A stretch of 64,000 nucleotides of DNA from Paraconexibacter sp040581415 (GTDB lineage Bacteria; Actinomycetota; Thermoleophilia; Solirubrobacterales; Solirubrobacteraceae). The notes beneath the pieces were generated by a model. It was not told where the DNA came from. It saw only the letters and a program-made list of their open reading frames with translations, and ran no database searches. Shown here in pieces: positions 47,948-56,163 of this stretch. Location of the stretch: the NCBI RefSeq assembly GCF_040581415.1, contig NZ_CP114014.1:1054001-1118000 (forward strand), in the 5' to 3' direction. Numbering within the stretch: the first letter of the stretch is position 1; every line of letters starts with the position of its first letter. Both the position numbers and the translations under genes were made by a program.

Positions 47948-49690
47948 CTACCCGACGAGCGCGCGGAGGATGCTGCCGAGGAAGCCGCCGACCGAGCGGG
48001 CGTCGGTGCCGTGCTCGCGCTCGAAGCGCTCGGCGTCCTCGTCGCTGACGAACGCGAGCAGCAGCTCCTCGCGCGAGCTGCCGAGCTGGCAGGCCTCCGT
48101 GTCGATGCTCGCCAGCGCTGAGGCCTGCGCCCCGTTCGCCAGGTCGTCCAGCAGCGAGCCGCCCCCGGCGGTCGCCGGCTGCGGTCGTGGCTGGCAGGGA
48201 TCGGCGATCGGGACGGGGTCGGGCGCGCGGCGGTGGTGCTCCTCGACCTGTGCTGCCAGGACGACGCAGCCGAGGATCGCGGCACCGATCGCCCAGGTCG
48301 GCGGCGGCAGGCGCGTCGAGACGAGCAGGACCGCGCCGCCCAGCGCGAGCAGCCCGGTGATCAGGAATGCGGCGAAGAACGACTCGCCGACCGCGTCGAC
48401 GAGCGTCTCGTCGGCGCGCGCGGCCAGCCGGTCGTACTCGGCGCGCTCGACGCCTTCGAGCGTGTCCCCGTTCTCGGCGATGGTCTTGCGCAGCACTGCC
48501 CGCGGCGACTCCGCGTCCACGCTCGCCAGCAGCGCCGGCGCGAGCTGGAGCTTGCGGGTCGGGTTGATCTCGGCGTCCAGGACGAGGGCGACGCCGCTCT
48601 CGCGCGCCTTGAAGGTCGCGTCGTCGAGCCGTGCCGCCGTGATGGGCGCGATGACCGCCAGCGCCACGGCGATGCCGATGTGCCGGATCGACAGCAGCCG
48701 CGCGGCGTCCCGGGCGTCGCGCTCGGGCAGCAGCTCGCCCCCGAGCGCCGGGAGCGCCAGGCCCATCCCGAACCCGGCCAGGGCCTGCGGCGCGATCGTC
48801 CAGGCGACCCGCGCGTCCGGCAGGAACGCCAGGGCCAGCGTGCCCAGGCCGACCAGCGCGCAGCCGGCGGCGGCGCGCCAGCGGGCGTCGCCCCCCAGGC
48901 GGCTCCCCGCGAGGGCGAAGAGGGGGACGACGGTCACGGTCGCAGCGGCGGCCAGCGGCCGGACGGCCCAGCCGGCGACCAGCAGGAGCACGAGCAGGAA
49001 CAGCACCGCGCTGAGCGCCGCGGAGACCATGCCGAGTGCGGCCGCCGCGCGCCAGTCGGTGTGCGGCGGGTCGTGCAGGAGCGTCGCCGAGCCGGGGGCC
49101 ACGGCGGCAGGGGCGGGCTCGGCCGCACGGGCCGCCGGGGCGTCCATGGTCAGGCAGACGCCGGCCGCGGCCAGCGCGACCGGGATGTTCACGAGGAAGA
49201 TCGCCGGCCACGAGAACGCCTGCGTGAGCGCGCCGCCCAGCGCCGGGCCCAGGGCCGCCGACAACACCGCGGCGCCGAGCCACAGGTTGCGAGCCGAAGT
49301 GGCCGGAGGGTGGGTGGGGTTCGATTCGGGGTCGTGGTCGGACAGAAGGCTGAACGTCGTCACGAGCGCCGCCGCGCCGCCGGCAGCCTGCAGCGACCGG
49401 GCGGCCAGCAGCACCGGCAGCGAGTCGGCGACCGCGCAGCCGAGCGAGGCCACCGCGAACGTCACGAAACCGGCGGCACCGATCCGCGTCGCGCCGTAGG
49501 CCTGCGCGAGCCGCTCGACCGGCACCAGCACCAGGGCGAGGACGACCGTGTACACGCCGATGACTGCGGCAACGCCCTGCACGGTCGTGTCGAGGTCGAC
49601 CAGCAGCTCCGGCAGGGCGAGCGTCACGATCGACGCGTCGGCGAGGGCCAGGCCGGCAGCGACAGCGAGCAGGACGGAGCGGGGACGCAC
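47948..49690 (-). CDS. MFS transporter (DHA2-like) with C-terminal tail domain
   Basis: This 580-residue major facilitator has about 13-14 membrane helices: SIVTLALPELLVDLDTTVQG near 20-39 and LAQAYGATRIGAAGFVTFAV near 61-80 are typical motif A/C-like segments of DHA2 drug exporters. The segment RKTIAENGDTLEGVERAEYD is a large extracytoplasmic loop. After the last helix, about 90 residues (DPCQPRPQPATAGGG onward) form a soluble tail ending VGGFLGSILRALVG, unusual for MFS. ATG at 49690. The substrate is probably hydrophobic or antibiotic-like by family, not shown here. Confidence 0.87.
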   Translation of the reverse strand: MRPRSVLLAVAAGLALADASIVTLALPELLVDLDTTVQGVAAVIGVYTVVLALVLVPVERLAQAYGATRIGAAGFVTFAVASLGCAVADSLPVLLAARSLQAAGGAAALVTTFSLLSDHDPESNPTHPPATSARNLWLGAAVLSAALGPALGGALTQAFSWPAIFLVNIPVALAAAGVCLTMDAPAARAAEPAPAAVAPGSATLLHDPPHTDWRAAAALGMVSAALSAVLFLLVLLLVAGWAVRPLAAAATVTVVPLFALAGSRLGGDARWRAAAGCALVGLGTLALAFLPDARVAWTIAPQALAGFGMGLALPALGGELLPERDARDAARLLSIRHIGIAVALAVIAPITAARLDDATFKARESGVALVLDAEINPTRKLQLAPALLASVDAESPRAVLRKTIAENGDTLEGVERAEYDRLAARADETLVDAVGESFFAAFLITGLLALGGAVLLVSTRLPPPTWAIGAAILGCVVLAAQVEEHHRRAPDPVPIADPCQPRPQPATAGGGSLLDDLANGAQASALASIDTEACQLGSSREELLLAFVSDEDAERFEREHGTDARSVGGFLGSILRALVG

Positions 49691-49747
49691 GGAGGGACAG
49701 TGTGGCGGTTCCGCCGGAGCCGCGGGTGCGGTCGTCCGCCCGGGCGT

Positions 49748-51055
49748 TCAGCCCGTCCCGACGATGCGCCACGGCGACGTCGCGTCGCCGGTGAGCGCCA
49801 GGATCCAGAAGTCGACGAAGCTGCGCTCCTCGTCCTTGTTGCCGGACAGAAGCGCCACCGTGTCGCGGTCCTCGATGTACCGTCGCCCGCGGGCGCTGAT
49901 GGCGACCGTGAGCTGCGCGGGCTCGGGGCTCGGGCGGATCGACTGCACGTCGATCCGCTGGACGCTGACGCCGCGGACGACGAGCCGCGTGGACGGGTCC
50001 GGCCGGTCGTCGCCGGGGTGCAGCATGGCTCGGATCGCCTCCGGTGTCGCGAGCGCCTCGAGCGCCGCGTCGGGTCCGTCGACCGCCTCCATCCACGCTT
50101 CCACGGCACGGCTGACGCAGGCCATGATCACGTCGGGCCCGAAGCGCGCGTCGGCCAGCGACAGGTCGAGTGCGGCGGCCTTCGCGTCCTCGGCGAAGTT
50201 CGGGTCGACGAGGTCAGCGGTCGTGTAGCCCGGGAGCGGGGTGTCGGCCGCCGCGACCTCCAGGGTCGCCTCGGCGCCGATCCGCTTGTCGTCCCCCCAC
50301 GGCGAGGCGACGATCGCGTCCCCGAGGTGGTGCTCGCCCTCGTCCTTCTGCTCGATCGAGAGCAGGATCCAGCGGGCGTCCTCGTCGGCCTGAGTGCGGC
50401 CGAGCGTCCAGTACTCGGTGAGCGTGGTCGCGGGGGAGGTGGCGTTGTTGTGGTAGACGGCGCCGCCGCTGCGCGTGACGCACCAGTCGTCGAGCTGGGC
50501 CTCGACGAGCACGACCACGCGGTCCTCCATGTCGTCCTCGCGGTTGACGAGCCCGACGTAGCCGACCGTGGGGCCGCTGCGGATCAGGACCTTGTTGTGC
50601 CAGCCCTTGCGGGCGAAGTCGTCCAGGCGGCGCTCCCACTCGACCATCAGGTCGCGGCCGGCCAGCAGGCCGAGTGCCTCCGTGTCGCGGGCGTCCCACG
50701 CCTCCTGCACGTCCACGAACAGCCGCGTGGCCTCCTGCTCGACGGTGGCGGCGTCGAAGTGCGCGTCGTCCTCGGCGGCCTCGTGGCTTGCGAGCTGGAC
50801 CTGGGCGATGCGCTCGCGGCGGCGCCTGCGCCAGCCGGCGCTCTTCATCCAGCCGACGACCGCGGTGCCGCCGAAGAACAGCAGGACGACGACGATGAAG
50901 ATCGCGAACTCGGTCGCCGACCACGAGCCGCCGCCGCTGCCGCCCCCGCTGAAGGAGCTGCCGCCGCCACCGCCGCCCCCGCCACCGCCGCCACCGAACG
51001 AGGAGGACCCGCTGCCCCCGGCGGCGAGGATGAGGGAGGACACCAGAGCGAGCAC
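49748..51055 (-). CDS. TIM44-like domain membrane protein with glycine-rich N-terminus
   Basis: This 435-residue protein opens with a short hydrophobic segment (MLALVSSLILAAGG), a run of Gly and Ser (about 15-43), one membrane helix (FAIFIVVVLLFFGGTAVVGW near 50-69) and a basic stop-transfer RRRRRE. A TIM44-like/NTF2-fold domain follows (ATRLFVDVQEAWDARDTEAL near 108-127 and TEYWTLGR). The C-terminal half has an additional beta-rich domain of unknown kind. It lies next to the MFS gene, 57 bp upstream of it, and may be co-transcribed. Function is unknown; the layout resembles bacterial TIM44-like proteins of the inner membrane. Confidence 0.8.
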   Translation of the reverse strand: MLALVSSLILAAGGSGSSSFGGGGGGGGGGGGSSFSGGGSGGGSWSATEFAIFIVVVLLFFGGTAVVGWMKSAGWRRRRRERIAQVQLASHEAAEDDAHFDAATVEQEATRLFVDVQEAWDARDTEALGLLAGRDLMVEWERRLDDFARKGWHNKVLIRSGPTVGYVGLVNREDDMEDRVVVLVEAQLDDWCVTRSGGAVYHNNATSPATTLTEYWTLGRTQADEDARWILLSIEQKDEGEHHLGDAIVASPWGDDKRIGAEATLEVAAADTPLPGYTTADLVDPNFAEDAKAAALDLSLADARFGPDVIMACVSRAVEAWMEAVDGPDAALEALATPEAIRAMLHPGDDRPDPSTRLVVRGVSVQRIDVQSIRPSPEPAQLTVAISARGRRYIEDRDTVALLSGNKDEERSFVDFWILALTGDATSPWRIVGTG

Positions 51056-51080
51056 GTCGCGTATGCAACCAGACGCGGGC

Positions 51081-51761
51081 TCAGCGGTGCGCGGCCAGCC
51101 AGCGCTCGAGCCAGAGGCGGTCCTGGGGCCGCATCTGCACCAGCTGCAGGCCGTGGCGGTCCGCGGCGTCGCGGCGGCGGACCTCGCCGATCGCGTCCAG
51201 CGGCCGGCCGCCGTCCAGCCGCAGGCGCAGGCGGACGAGGTCCCCCCGGGTCAGCGCTGCCGCCCCGCTGACCGCGACGCCCGCGGCGGACAGGTCCTCG
51301 GTCCGGGCGACCATCCCGGCCACCACCCCGGGGTGGTGGATGCTGATCGTCCGGTCGACCGGGACACGGATGGCGGACCGGCGCTCCGCGGCGCTCGGCG
51401 CCGCCGTGTGCGGAACAGGGCCCGTCCCGTCGACGGGCGCCTCCAGGACGGCCCAGACGGTGTCGGTGCGCAGCCGTCCGTGTTCGTCGGGGACGGCCAG
51501 CAGCGTGGCCACGCGCTCGGCCGCCGGGGCCGGCGGGAGCGAGGTCAGCAGGACGACGCGCCGGTGGAGCGTCCGGGTCGGTGCCGGCGGGGCCTCGGCG
51601 AAGACGAGCTCCGCCGCACCCTCCACGGCGCGGGTGACCAGCACCCGCGCGGAGCCGACACCCGGGACGACCAGCCGGGCGAGCTCGGCGGGGGCGACGG
51701 TCGCCGCCGCGACGCCGTACGCGGCCGCAGCGCTCGCAGCGAGGGTGGCGGGGACCGTCAC
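51081..51761 (-). CDS. PilZ domain protein
   Basis: This 226-residue protein has a PilZ domain in its C-terminal half: RRSAIRVPVD near 128-137 (the RxxxR c-di-GMP motif) and DLSAAGVAVSG near 158-168 (D/NxSxxG). Its N-terminal half, with LARLVVPGVGSARVLVTRAV and RVVLLTSLPPAP, resembles the YcgR-N-like flagellar-brake domain in layout but not in detail. It probably binds cyclic di-GMP in the cytoplasm. No diguanylate cyclase or motility gene is nearby. ATG at 51761; the TIM44-like gene starts 26 bp downstream. Confidence 0.87.
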   Translation of the reverse strand: MTVPATLAASAAAAYGVAAATVAPAELARLVVPGVGSARVLVTRAVEGAAELVFAEAPPAPTRTLHRRVVLLTSLPPAPAAERVATLLAVPDEHGRLRTDTVWAVLEAPVDGTGPVPHTAAPSAAERRSAIRVPVDRTISIHHPGVVAGMVARTEDLSAAGVAVSGAAALTRGDLVRLRLRLDGGRPLDAIGEVRRRDAADRHGLQLVQMRPQDRLWLERWLAAHR

Positions 51762-51800
51762 CCCCGGAGACGTCGGCCGCGCAGCGCCGGACTTGAGGCG

Positions 51801-53360
51801 TCAGCGCACGTAGAACGCGGCAGCGGCCGGCCGCCACACCAGGAGCTTCTTGAAGTTCAGGTCGAAGAGCCCGACCTTCACCTTCCAGCGACCGGTCTGC
51901 GCGCCGCCGGGCACGGCGTAGCTCAGCTTGAAGGTCCGGGGGATGCCGCCGCGCAGCCGCTGGCCGCGGAAGGCGACCTGGTAGGTCGGCTTGGTGCCGG
52001 CCCCGGGCCGATAGAGCTGGATCGCGACCACGACCTGCGCCGTCGAGCGGGCGGTCAGGCGCACGTTGACCCGGGCGTTGCCACCGCGGCCCACGCGCGG
52101 CGCGAGGACGGTGGCCTTGACCGCCACCACCGGCGCGGACGTCCGTGTCTTGACGGGCTTGGCGGGCTTCTTCGCCGGCCCGCCCGGGAGCACCTCGAGG
52201 CCGGCTGCCGTCGCCGCGTTCGCCAGCGTCTTGAACAGCCCGCCGTCGTCGTCCTGCCCGTCGCCGTCCTCGTCGCAGGCGCAGGTGGCGTCCGGCAGCG
52301 CCTTGCCGAACAGCATCCCGATCACGCCGGCGTTGACGTAGGCACGGCGGACGGCGTCGCCGCCGCTGCCGAGCAGCGTCTGGACCCGGTTGTCCTTGTA
52401 GTGCTTCGGCGTGTTCGGCTGCGACGCGTTGCCGACGGGGAGCTGCCACAGCACGATCGAGCGCGCCGTGGTCGCCGAGACGCCCCGGAGGTAGCGCGCC
52501 TGGCGCATGAAGTCCTCGGGCGTCCAGAAGGACGCGCCGCCATCGCCGTCGCGGACCTCGCGGTAGCCGGCGTCGCGGTCGGACTGCTCGGCGAAGATCA
52601 GGTCGAACTTCGCGCCGAGCGCCTTGTAGTAGGCGCTGGAGGCGGCGGCCAGCTCGTCGATGCGCTCGTCCGACGGGTCGCTGAGCGCGATGTCCTCGCC
52701 GGTGCCCCACACGCTCAGGTGGTAGCCCAGGAGGACCTTCGGGGCGTAGGTGTCGCGCAGGCGGACGAAGGCCTGCGCGAGGCCCGCGGCGGTGTTGGGC
52801 AGGCCGGCGAGCTCGCTCAGCCCGGTCGTGGCGACCTGGACCGTCTCCGCCGCGCCGCCGCGCCGCTGGATGTATCCCCAGAGGTCGGGCTCGACGTGGA
52901 GGACCGACGTCTGGCCGGTCTCGCCGGCCTTCTGGAAGAACAGCCGGACGTCCTGGAGGTAGGACGTCATCGTGTCCCGGTTCTCGAGGTTGGCGAAGAA
53001 GCCCGCGACCTCCTCCATCCCGGCGCCGGGAAGGGTCTCGCGCAGGTGATAGAGGCTGAAGACGGGCAGGAAGCCGTGCGCCACGCTGTCGTTGACGAAG
53101 CTCGACACGAACGAGCCGCCGCCCATCGTCCACTTCGACCACCCAGCGCCGGTGTTCGAGCCGCCGGACAGGTAGTGGTAGCGCGCGGTGAGCCGCGTGG
53201 CGTCGCGCAGGATCCCGGCGCCGTTCTCCTCGTCACGGGCACCCAGCACGAGCCGGTCCGACGGCCAGCCCGCCGGGACGGAGGCGTGGGCGGCAGGGGC
53301 GGCCGCCGTCAGCGCGGTCAGGAGGAGCAGGAGTAGGAGAAGGGGGCGGGGGGTACGCAA
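51801..53360 (-). CDS. secreted TIM-barrel-like protein, possible glycoside hydrolase
   Basis: This 519-residue exported protein has a strong signal peptide (LLLLLLLLTALTAAAPAAHA near 7-26). The mature N-terminal 330 residues look like a TIM barrel: LPVFSLYHLR near 98, SVLHVEPDLWGYIQ near 150-163, VLLGYHLSVWG near 204-214, FDLIFAEQSDRDAGYREV near 249-266 and IVLWQLPVGN near 303. The HVEPDLWG segment resembles the conserved EPD motif of GH6 cellulases. A Cys-Asp-rich loop and a Lys/Pro linker lead to a beta-rich C-terminal domain. I do not recognise the family with certainty. Likely secreted carbohydrate enzyme. Confidence 0.7.
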   Translation of the reverse strand: MRTPRPLLLLLLLLTALTAAAPAAHASVPAGWPSDRLVLGARDEENGAGILRDATRLTARYHYLSGGSNTGAGWSKWTMGGGSFVSSFVNDSVAHGFLPVFSLYHLRETLPGAGMEEVAGFFANLENRDTMTSYLQDVRLFFQKAGETGQTSVLHVEPDLWGYIQRRGGAAETVQVATTGLSELAGLPNTAAGLAQAFVRLRDTYAPKVLLGYHLSVWGTGEDIALSDPSDERIDELAAASSAYYKALGAKFDLIFAEQSDRDAGYREVRDGDGGASFWTPEDFMRQARYLRGVSATTARSIVLWQLPVGNASQPNTPKHYKDNRVQTLLGSGGDAVRRAYVNAGVIGMLFGKALPDATCACDEDGDGQDDDGGLFKTLANAATAAGLEVLPGGPAKKPAKPVKTRTSAPVVAVKATVLAPRVGRGGNARVNVRLTARSTAQVVVAIQLYRPGAGTKPTYQVAFRGQRLRGGIPRTFKLSYAVPGGAQTGRWKVKVGLFDLNFKKLLVWRPAAAAFYVR

Positions 53361-53560
53361 GGCGCCAATCCGAAGAGCTTCGGTAGATGCTCAACCCAAC
53401 ATCGGCTCGAACGGAGCGGATCAGCAGGGCCCTGGCACGCACGCGTTCGGAACAACACCGACAAGGTGACGCGCTTGTGGGGTGACCACCGACCCGTCCG
53501 TTAGGTTTGTGGCGTTCGCCCTCAAGGTCGAGCCTCCAACTTGCCGAAGATCGACACAAC

Positions 53561-54442
53561 ATGCGCAACAGCACCCCGCGAGCCGCCGAAGTCCGTGATC
53601 TGACCATCTCCGGCGGCCGTCGTGTGCGGGTCCGCTGTTGGATGGGCGTCGGCCGTCCGCTGGTCCTCCTGCACGGCCTGCTGGACGACTCCGAGGGCTG
53701 GGTGCAGCTCGCCCGCGACACGCAGCGGCCCTGTTACGCCCTGGATCTGCCGGGCTTCGGCGCCTCCAGCCTGCCCACCCGCCCCCGCCTGAGCGCCTAC
53801 GCCGAGGCGATCGTCGAGGCGATGGACCAGCTCGACGTGGACGGCTGCACGCTCGTCGGGCACTCGCTGGGCGGCGGTGTGGCCACCGCGGTCGCCGAGC
53901 GCAGCGACAAGGTCTGGGCGCTGGCACTGCTGGCGCCCGCCGGTTACGGCCACATCCGCGTCGCCGAGGCCGTCAGCCTCCCGATCGTCCGCAACATCGC
54001 CGAGGCCGCGCTGCCGCTGGCGCTGGTCAACCCGCTGACGGTGACCGCGGCCTACGCCACGTTCGTGGCGCACCACCGCCTGCCGTCGAAGGACCTGATG
54101 GACCGCGTGCGCCGTCGTGCCTGGCGTTCGGGCCCGGGCGTCCGGATGGCCGTCGAGACCATCGCCGCCGCCGGCCGCTCCGAGCACGGCTTCACGAACC
54201 GCCAGATCGCGTTCCACGGTCCCGTCGCCGCCCTGTGGGGCGAGCACGACGCGCTCGTGAACCCCGGCCATCTCCCGACGCTGCAGGCCGCGATCCCCCA
54301 GGCGCACGCCGAGGTCTGGCGCGGGATGGGCCACCACCCGCAGCGCGAGCGGCCCGCCGACCTCGCCCACTTCATCGAGTCGCACGCGGTCACCGGCCGC
54401 ACCCGCCGGCGCCCGACGCTGCGGGTCCAGCGCGCCGCCTGA
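53561..54442 (+). CDS. alpha/beta hydrolase
   Basis: This 293-residue hydrolase has LVLLHGLLDDSEGW near 32-45 (oxyanion strand), DLPGFGASSLP, the nucleophile elbow VGHSLGGGVA (Ser near 106), HDALVNPGH (Asp near 229) and MGHHPQRERP (His near 257). No signal peptide. ATG at 53561 is chosen; an in-frame GTG 18 codons earlier is less convincing. It may act on esters or C-C bonds (epoxide hydrolase or lyase type). A direct-repeat element follows its 3' end. Confidence 0.87.
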   Translation: MRNSTPRAAEVRDLTISGGRRVRVRCWMGVGRPLVLLHGLLDDSEGWVQLARDTQRPCYALDLPGFGASSLPTRPRLSAYAEAIVEAMDQLDVDGCTLVGHSLGGGVATAVAERSDKVWALALLAPAGYGHIRVAEAVSLPIVRNIAEAALPLALVNPLTVTAAYATFVAHHRLPSKDLMDRVRRRAWRSGPGVRMAVETIAAAGRSEHGFTNRQIAFHGPVAALWGEHDALVNPGHLPTLQAAIPQAHAEVWRGMGHHPQRERPADLAHFIESHAVTGRTRRRPTLRVQRAA

Positions 54443-54484
54443 GACGGTTCGCGGGCCGCGCGGGCCGCGCCGTCCTTGGTCGGT

Positions 54485-54526
54485 GTGAATGTCGGTCCAC
54501 CGGGCTGGGAGCCGTGCGATCCGCCA
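54485..54526 (+). repeat. 42-bp direct repeat, copy 1
   Basis: GTGAATG-N-CG-N-TCCACCGG continuing CTGGGAGCCGTG-N-GATCCGCCA. It matches 56071-56112 at 38 of 42 positions, same orientation. It lies 43 bp past the hydrolase stop, in the 298-bp gap before the next gene, which shows no other clear feature. Confidence 0.85.
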
Positions 54527-54730
54527 CTCAGCGGCGCGGTGTTGTCATGGCAGCAGCAGACGGGCCCGATCCTGGTCGCCGGCGGCCCGGCCGCCGTCCC
54601 GCGGTCGAGCTGATGGAGCCATCCAGCGCCCGCCGCCATCAAGAGCCCACGAGCGGCGCGAGTACCATGGATCAAGCGGTACGCACGTCCCACAACGGCT
54701 TCCGCTGCCACCCGTCCCGCGTCTTCGTCC

Positions 54731-54736
54731 AGGAGG
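54731..54736 (+). promoter_or_regulatory. strong ribosome binding site AGGAGG deciding a start
   Basis: AGGAGG five-base-spaced before GTG at 54741 is the best Shine-Dalgarno in the window. It selects this GTG and makes the product begin with a signal peptide. Confidence 0.8.
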
Positions 54737-54740
54737 CCCC

Positions 54741-55574
54741 GTGCCTGTCCCCCGTCAGTTCCCCGTCGCCGCGGTCCTCGCCGCCGCGTCGGCCGCCCTG
54801 GTGCCCTCGGTCGCGGATGCCGCCACGCTCACCGGGACCGTCGTCGGCCGGCCGAGCGTCGCCGGGCAGCGCATCGTCGTCCCCGTCCTGCTGTCGGCCG
54901 GTGGCGAGAAGGCCGCCGGTGCCGCGCTGGCGCGCGTCGTCGTCCCCCGGACCGGCGGCCTGCGCGCGCCGAACGTCCGCCTGAAGCCGGACGACCTGCG
55001 GATCGGCGACCGCGTGACGGCCGCGGTCCCGCGGGTCACGGCGCGCCCGCAGGCCAGGACGCTGCGGATCACGCGGCGGTCGGCCACGCCGTCGTTCGCG
55101 CGGATGGACAGCCAGCGGACGACCGTCACCGCCGGCGTGAAGCGCGGCATCGCCCAGGCGCAGAAGATCATCGCTGCCCCGACCAGCGTCCTGGACCCCG
55201 ACCGGCCGGCGGCGAGCAACTTCGAACTCCGCGAGCAGCTGCGGTCGGTCCGCACCGACCTGAACCTGTTGATCGCGGACCTGCGCACGACGGGTGCCGG
55301 ACTGGACGCGGCCGTGACGCAGATCGTCGCGTCGCGACCGGCCAAGGGTGCCCGCCGCGCGGCGGTCGAGCGCCAGCAGGCCAAGGTCCTCGCCGGGCTC
55401 GGCGCCGACGCGACATCCGCCCGGGACGCGGCCAAGGCACTCGACGACGCGGTCGCCGAACTCGACGAGGCGATGAACGCCGTCGGGACGCCGAGCGCGG
55501 AGCCGCTGCCGGTCGAGGGCGTCACCGCGGTGAGCAGCGTGCTCTACGCGATCCTCGACCTGCTGCGGGGCTGA
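54741..55574 (+). CDS. exported hypothetical protein
   Basis: This 277-residue protein begins with VPVPRQFPVAAVLAAASAAL, a Sec signal with probable cleavage after ADAA near 30. The mature part has a small beta domain (TLTGTVVGRPSVAGQRIVVP near 31-50; GDRVTAAVPRVTA) and then long helices with AQAQKIIAAPTS, LNLLIADLRTTGAGLDAAV and DDAVAELDEAMNAVG. The family is not recognised. The perfect AGGAGG supports the start. The PPOx-like gene begins two bases after its stop, indicating an operon. Role at the cell surface is unknown. Confidence 0.8.
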   Translation: MPVPRQFPVAAVLAAASAALVPSVADAATLTGTVVGRPSVAGQRIVVPVLLSAGGEKAAGAALARVVVPRTGGLRAPNVRLKPDDLRIGDRVTAAVPRVTARPQARTLRITRRSATPSFARMDSQRTTVTAGVKRGIAQAQKIIAAPTSVLDPDRPAASNFELREQLRSVRTDLNLLIADLRTTGAGLDAAVTQIVASRPAKGARRAAVERQQAKVLAGLGADATSARDAAKALDDAVAELDEAMNAVGTPSAEPLPVEGVTAVSSVLYAILDLLRG

Positions 55575-55576
55575 GC

Positions 55577-56047
55577 GTGCCGGCGGACACCGGCGCGGCG
55601 AGCGACAGCGGCGCCGACGGCGCCGGCCGGGTCGTCGTCCCCGACTGGCCGGCCGGGACGGTGACGCTGCTGGCCGTGACGGAGGACGACGGGACGCCCG
55701 GCCTGCTGCCGGTCTCGACCGCGGTCGCGGCAGGCGACGCCCGGGTGCTGCTGGCGCTCGGCCGGCGGCGGGCGTCCCTGGCGGCGCTGCGGGCACGACC
55801 GCGGTGCGCGCTGGCGGTCCTCGCGGCCGGCGACGTGGCGGTCACGCTGCACGGCTCGGCCGCTGTGCTCGCCGACGGCCCGGATGGTGCGGAGGGCATC
55901 GCGGTCGTCGAGCTGACGGTCCTCCGCGTGCAGGACCACAACTCCCCGCGCTTCACGATCGACGGCGGCGTCCCCTGGGCCTGGGTGGACGACGAGGCCC
56001 GCGAGCGGGACGCGGCCACCCGCGCGGCCCTCCAGCGCTTCGCGTAG
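55577..56047 (+). CDS. pyridoxamine 5'-phosphate oxidase-like (flavin split-barrel) protein
   Basis: This 156-residue protein looks like a flavin- or F420-binding split barrel: TVTLLAVTEDDGTPGLLPVST near 29-49, VLLALGRRRASLAALRARPRCALAVL near 59-84 and VAVTLHGSAAVL near 88-99. Such enzymes reduce or oxidise small ligands, or bind heme. No catalytic residues can be assigned by eye. GTG at 55577 is two bases from the upstream stop. A 42-bp direct repeat copy follows its 3' end. Confidence 0.72.
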   Translation: MPADTGAASDSGADGAGRVVVPDWPAGTVTLLAVTEDDGTPGLLPVSTAVAAGDARVLLALGRRRASLAALRARPRCALAVLAAGDVAVTLHGSAAVLADGPDGAEGIAVVELTVLRVQDHNSPRFTIDGGVPWAWVDDEARERDAATRAALQRFA

Positions 56048-56070
56048 GCGGACCCTTCCGCCACGCCGAC

Positions 56071-56112
56071 GTGAATGACGATCCACCGGTCTGGGAGCCG
56101 TGAGATCCGCCA
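56071..56112 (+). repeat. 42-bp direct repeat, copy 2
   Basis: Second copy of the element at 54485-54526, with four substitutions. It lies 24 bp past the PPOx-like stop and 52 bp before the FAH-family gene. Confidence 0.85.
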
Positions 56113-56163
56113 GCGCTCCGCGTCGCGCGCGCCGGGTCGCAGCGCCCTAATAGCCTGCCGGGC

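Noticed and set aside
46857..51271. Very long open frames of about 1000 codons on both strands across the kinase, YqgE, MFS, TIM44-like and PilZ genes
   Set aside because: They cross several real genes in antisense or alternative frames and have low-complexity composition.
54485..56112. The paired 42-bp repeats as ends of an insertion sequence
   Set aside because: They are direct, not inverted, and no transposase or recombinase lies between them.
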